Assembly (NCBI GenBank): GCA_024760525.1
Contig: CP060499.1
Span: 1,240,001 to 1,304,000, forward strand
DNA length: 64,000 bases
Direction of reading: 5' to 3'
Source: Nitrospira sp.
GTDB taxonomy: Bacteria; Nitrospirota; Nitrospiria; Nitrospirales; Nitrospiraceae
Part shown: positions 60,910-64,000 of the stretch, piece after piece
How the letters are laid out: every line of letters starts with the position of its first letter
How positions within the stretch are numbered: the stretch's first letter is position 1
Notes under the pieces: generated by a model
The model's input: only the letters and a program-made list of their open reading frames with translations
What the model was told of the DNA's origin: nothing
Databases searched by the model: none
Translations under genes and position numbers: made by a program

Positions 60910-62877
60910 CTATCCACGGTGTGCTCCCGATCCCGATGCCACGGTTGGTTCACGACGGGGTGCGAGGCAGGCCGGTAAGGTGTCGTAGTCCTGTCGCAGC
61001 AAATCTTCCGGGTTAAATGTTGCACCCCGTGTTCGGTGGATCGCCGCCGCTGTTTCCTTGCGAAGCATCTGCAGATCTGGATGACTCTTCCACTGGTCCA
61101 GGCTCACTCGGTGATGCCATAGATGCATGGCCGGCGGCATCGGCGCTTCCAGCTGTGCGGGACCGGCAAGATCCCACATACCTAACCGCACGAAGATCCG
61201 TTCGGCACATTGCGATAAATTCGCCTCGACTTCGGCAGGAGATCCATGGAGAAAGTTCGGGGGGAAACTATCCTCTCCATGATGGCAGGCACCACAATAC
61301 TGATGGAATGTCTTGTGTCCGCCGATCGGTGAAGCCTCGTGTGCGACACGGGGTCTGGCATGAGAGGCAACTTCGTCGTCCACCGGGAGGGGCATGCCAC
61401 GATCATCCAGACAGCAGCGAGCGGCGACCGGAACGCCCAATTGCTGATCGAGTGCCGCCAAGAGTGTCACACGGCGGAAGGGCTGGTTTGCGAACACATC
61501 GGTTCGGCCCATCAAGGTCTCTCGTGCCATTGCGCCTACCGCATATTTGAACCGCTCAGGTTGCCGATGTGCCACGTGTTCCAGTCGATTGAGGTCCGCT
61601 CTAGTGAAAAACTGCGCGAACGTAGCGAGGACTCGTTCGAGTGTCGGTGGGGTATCGGGGACGGTCCACACTTCCAGTGGTTCTCGCGGCAGCGTCGGTT
61701 CGTGCGGCCCGCGAAACAAGGATCGTGCTTCACCTCCCTCCAGGGCAGTGGCTTCCACCTCACTGAGCCCTGGAAACTCGCTTACCGCCACATATCGAAA
61801 CGGATTGCGGTTAGGGATATCCGGATTGGGAATGGACAGCCCTCGCGGCCAGCGTGCTCGCCACGCGGCAAGGAAGGATGGTGGCTCCACGCGGATATCT
61901 CCAGTTTGCCAATCCCGGACCGATCCTTTTGACATCGCATACCGGAGCAGCCACTCGATCAGTTCGGCTCGACACCTGATCGACTGTTCCGGTCGATCGG
62001 CCTGTTCGCATCCCTCGCGCCAGAGCAGGTGGGCCAGCGAAATCTCGTTGGCTCGGTCCGTGGCGTCATCGAAGGCCTGTAGCACGCCCACCCCTTGTCG
62101 AATGGGAAAGCCGTGATATTGGCGGCGTTGATGCGCAATGAGCGCGGCGATTTTGGGATTCACGTTGGTTTCATCCCACATGGGACGGGAAAAGATGGGG
62201 CTCTGATTCTGGTGGCAGGCGGTGCAGAGTGCACGATTGGCATACCGGACAGTCGGCGTTCCACCGGCCAGATAGCCGCTGACAATCTGAAACTCGAACC
62301 GGCCCGCCGCCTCGTTATAGCTGATGATCTCCAATACAGCCGTCTTTTCGTGGTAGCCGATGAAGAGCCGATCTTTGAGATGGAGGCTCGACGCGCCTGC
62401 GGCCGAATCGGCTTCCGTATCGACGGCGAGCACAGCTCGCGGATAGGTAAAGTACTCGCCGTCGCCGGCCCGCCGCTGCAGCGAGCGGTTGACGGGAATC
62501 AGCAATCGCTTCAGGGCCGGCTGTGCGCGTTCGGAATGGAGGTGCGATTCAATCCGAGCCAACAGAGCGGAGAACGGAAATGGAATGTCATAGATCCTCT
62601 TACCGTTCACGTTCTTTGTAATAAGGAAATCAAACAGAGATCGCCCAATCGGTGGAAGGTTCGTTCCTGGTTCGGTCGGATCGACAACCCATGGTGGTAT
62701 CGTGGAGCTGGGAGGCGAAAGAGCAGCAGATTGTGCAGCCTTGGCCGGCCGTTGGTCAGCAGACGTTCCTGCATCTCGGGGATCACATCCTGAAACCAAT
62801 ACCGTGATCATGACCATACATCCCAATCTCGTCGCCCACGGTCTGGCCATTCGTCGCATGGTTTGTCCGTTTGACAT
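60910..62877 (-). CDS. Large di-haem c-type cytochrome lipoprotein
   Basis: 655 residues from the ATG at 62877, five bases after the preceding stop. A lipoprotein signal ends in VLVSGC. Two haem-c sites are visible: CTACH in ALCTACHQNQSPIFSRPM and CGACH in HQYCGACHHGEDSFPPNF. Much of the remainder is helical without a family I recognise. It should sit in the periplasm at a membrane and pass electrons to or from the haem enzymes or to the respiratory chain. The start is uncertain within about 30 bases. Confidence 0.75.
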   Translation of the reverse strand: MSNGQTMRRMARPWATRLGCMVMITVLVSGCDPRDAGTSADQRPAKAAQSAALSPPSSTIPPWVVDPTEPGTNLPPIGRSLFDFLITKNVNGKRIYDIPFPFSALLARIESHLHSERAQPALKRLLIPVNRSLQRRAGDGEYFTYPRAVLAVDTEADSAAGASSLHLKDRLFIGYHEKTAVLEIISYNEAAGRFEFQIVSGYLAGGTPTVRYANRALCTACHQNQSPIFSRPMWDETNVNPKIAALIAHQRRQYHGFPIRQGVGVLQAFDDATDRANEISLAHLLWREGCEQADRPEQSIRCRAELIEWLLRYAMSKGSVRDWQTGDIRVEPPSFLAAWRARWPRGLSIPNPDIPNRNPFRYVAVSEFPGLSEVEATALEGGEARSLFRGPHEPTLPREPLEVWTVPDTPPTLERVLATFAQFFTRADLNRLEHVAHRQPERFKYAVGAMARETLMGRTDVFANQPFRRVTLLAALDQQLGVPVAARCCLDDRGMPLPVDDEVASHARPRVAHEASPIGGHKTFHQYCGACHHGEDSFPPNFLHGSPAEVEANLSQCAERIFVRLGMWDLAGPAQLEAPMPPAMHLWHHRVSLDQWKSHPDLQMLRKETAAAIHRTRGATFNPEDLLRQDYDTLPACLAPRREPTVASGSGAHRG

Positions 62878-62883
62878 TCGCAA

Positions 62884-63798
62884 TCACTGGGTTTCCGCTA
62901 CCCGGGCATGTTGGTTGCCCGGCTTGTTGGTCATCGCCGTCATGCGTTGATTGCCGATCCAACAGTCTTCAGTGATGGCCCCAGAGCCGACAAAGCCAAG
63001 TGCCTCCTTCTCCGCGACCGCTTTGTTATAGAGGGTGAAATTCAATGCGAAGACCTTTCTGATGTAGGCACGCCCAAGATAGAACCCGGGGCGAACCATG
63101 CGAATCTCGTCGCGTATCTCCAAGCCTTCCCGTCCGGCCAGCACGTCCGGCATCTCACGGTAGCCAGGCAGGTCGTCCGTAAAGGCATAGTCGATGATGA
63201 TGGATTCTCGACGCCCATCCAGCAGGCTCTGACCACAATAGAGTTTCGCGGGGAACAACAACCAGGCATCCTTGCCGTCTACGTCCAGTTTTTGGATCCT
63301 CTCGATGTCGGGACCCACAATCGGCTTCAGGATGAGCAGATCCTCGATGCGATTTCGAAGGACTCCTTCGCTGCGATAAAAGACCTTCCCTTTCCAGATA
63401 AATTCACCGATGTGCTCGAGTGTGGCGGCCTTGAGGTCGACGATGAATCCTTTGATGCCTCCTCCGACGATTTCGGCAAGGCGGGCCCGTTCGGTCGATC
63501 CCTTCGGGAAAAACATTTGCCCATCGTACACCCCATCCGGAACCGGGCCGGCTGTCAGCCGGGCATAGATCTGATCGACCTGTTCCTGAGTGGCCCCCTT
63601 GAGATTGTCCGGCGTGATCTTCATGAGATCGGCCGGTTTGAGGGGGGACTCGTGCTCCAGTCGGGCCAAGTCGATCTTGTCGGAATATCGTTCGCCGCTC
63701 TGTGCAAATGGAATCGGCGGCGGATCTGGGTTACACCCAAGGAGAACGGTTTGGCTTACCATCAGGCCGATCGACATCAACCATCGTATGCGTCGCAT
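62884..63798 (-). CDS. Lipoprotein of unknown function in the peroxidase cluster
   Basis: 304 residues from an ATG preceded by GAGGTGATC; a GTG three codons earlier is less likely. The signal ends in VLLGC. Recognisable features are limited: LTAGPVPDGVYDGQMFFPKG, FIWKGKVFYRSEGVLRNR, and DYAFTDDLPGYREMPDVLAG give a beta-rich domain that may bind a ligand or lipid. It is followed at once by the cytochrome gene, so both are likely expressed together and located in the periplasm. No named family recognised. Confidence 0.65.
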   Translation of the reverse strand: MRRIRWLMSIGLMVSQTVLLGCNPDPPPIPFAQSGERYSDKIDLARLEHESPLKPADLMKITPDNLKGATQEQVDQIYARLTAGPVPDGVYDGQMFFPKGSTERARLAEIVGGGIKGFIVDLKAATLEHIGEFIWKGKVFYRSEGVLRNRIEDLLILKPIVGPDIERIQKLDVDGKDAWLLFPAKLYCGQSLLDGRRESIIIDYAFTDDLPGYREMPDVLAGREGLEIRDEIRMVRPGFYLGRAYIRKVFALNFTLYNKAVAEKEALGFVGSGAITEDCWIGNQRMTAMTNKPGNQHARVAETQ

Positions 63799-63828
63799 TG
63801 TGATCACCTCTTCCCAGGGTTCATGCCA

Positions 63829-64000
63829 TCAGAGTGTCGCGAGGAACGCTGTCAGCGCATCCTTCTCCTGATCCGAGAGATCCTCGCCGAATCGGTGCCC
63901 ATCGTTTTCGATGACCGCGAGACTGTTACTGTAGATCTCGCGCAATTCCGCTCCCGCCTCGAGTATCGATCCCGGTTTCGCGATCAGCTCCGTGCCCTTG
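63829..64000 (-). CDS. C-terminus of a probable cytochrome c-like oxidoreductase (partial)
   Basis: The frame enters from the right edge and ends at a TGA at 63829-63831, encoding 57 residues. The ending GEDLSDQEKDALTAFLATL is the usual last helix of c-type cytochrome and di-haem peroxidase proteins, and AVIENDGHRFGED precedes it. No CxxCH lies in the visible part. It precedes the lipoprotein gene on the same strand and is probably part of the same transcription unit. Confidence 0.55.
   Translation of the reverse strand, partial: KGTELIAKPGSILEAGAELREIYSNSLAVIENDGHRFGEDLSDQEKDALTAFLATL

Noticed and set aside
1..64000. CRISPR array, rRNA operon, integron or complete insertion sequence
   Set aside because: No regularly spaced repeats, no rRNA sequence, no integrase and no intact transposase could be found on either strand.

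Overview
The window looks like a chromosomal stretch of a Gram-negative bacterium, most likely a Nitrospira-like member of the Nitrospirota. This is inferred from outer-membrane porins, RND efflux, lipoproteins, a GC-rich coding style and the mix of gene families; no 16S rRNA or complete tRNA is present to prove it. About 66 coding regions are supported. The two ends cut genes: a membrane protein at the left edge and a probable cytochrome c C-terminus at the right edge.

Layout. 0.2-5.9 kb: a three-gene heavy-metal RND efflux operon (TolC-type channel, lipoprotein adaptor, CzcA-type pump). 5.9-8.4 kb: a tightly overlapped arsenic operon (arsR-arsI-arsC-acr3) followed by an orphan pstS. 9.4-14.4 kb: accessory region with a reversed hipA/hipB-like pair and three evenly spaced operators, a Tat-exported beta-carbonic anhydrase between two direct repeats made of the 5' half of a tRNA-Arg gene, and a lexA-headed cassette with a degenerate RadA-like protein whose 3' end runs into one of those repeats. 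14.8-21.6 kb, minus strand: a molybdate operon (XRE/periplasmic-binding-domain regulator, porin, modA, modB, modC, TOBE-like protein, HTH-Mop fusion, solitary Mop). 21.8-31.6 kb, plus strand, divergent from it: a sulfate uptake and cysteine synthesis operon (yezD, porin, a ModA-like binding protein, lipoprotein, sulfate-binding protein, DUF2325-like ORF, racemase, cysT, cysW, cysA, cysK). The two porins share the same N-terminal module.

32-52 kb is mostly housekeeping: trmL, a TPR protein, a stand-alone HemK-like methyltransferase, bioB, a LapA-LapB fusion, rsfS (apparently starting at ATC), nadD, proB, obgE, rpmA, rplU, a PilZ-like protein, ilvE, secG, tpiA, pgk, gap and mutS2.

52.3-64.0 kb, minus strand, is the most unusual part: a compact cluster of two DyP-type peroxidases, each beside a paralogous membrane protein containing a duplicated domain of no family I recognise, a cytochrome P450 with a non-canonical cysteine loop, a catalase-fold haem protein that appears to lack the distal asparagine, a di-haem c-type lipoprotein, another lipoprotein and a truncated probable cytochrome. 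Gene order and spacing suggest one transcription unit entering from beyond the right edge. I propose it as an envelope-associated peroxide or lipid-hydroperoxide oxidation system; that function is inference.
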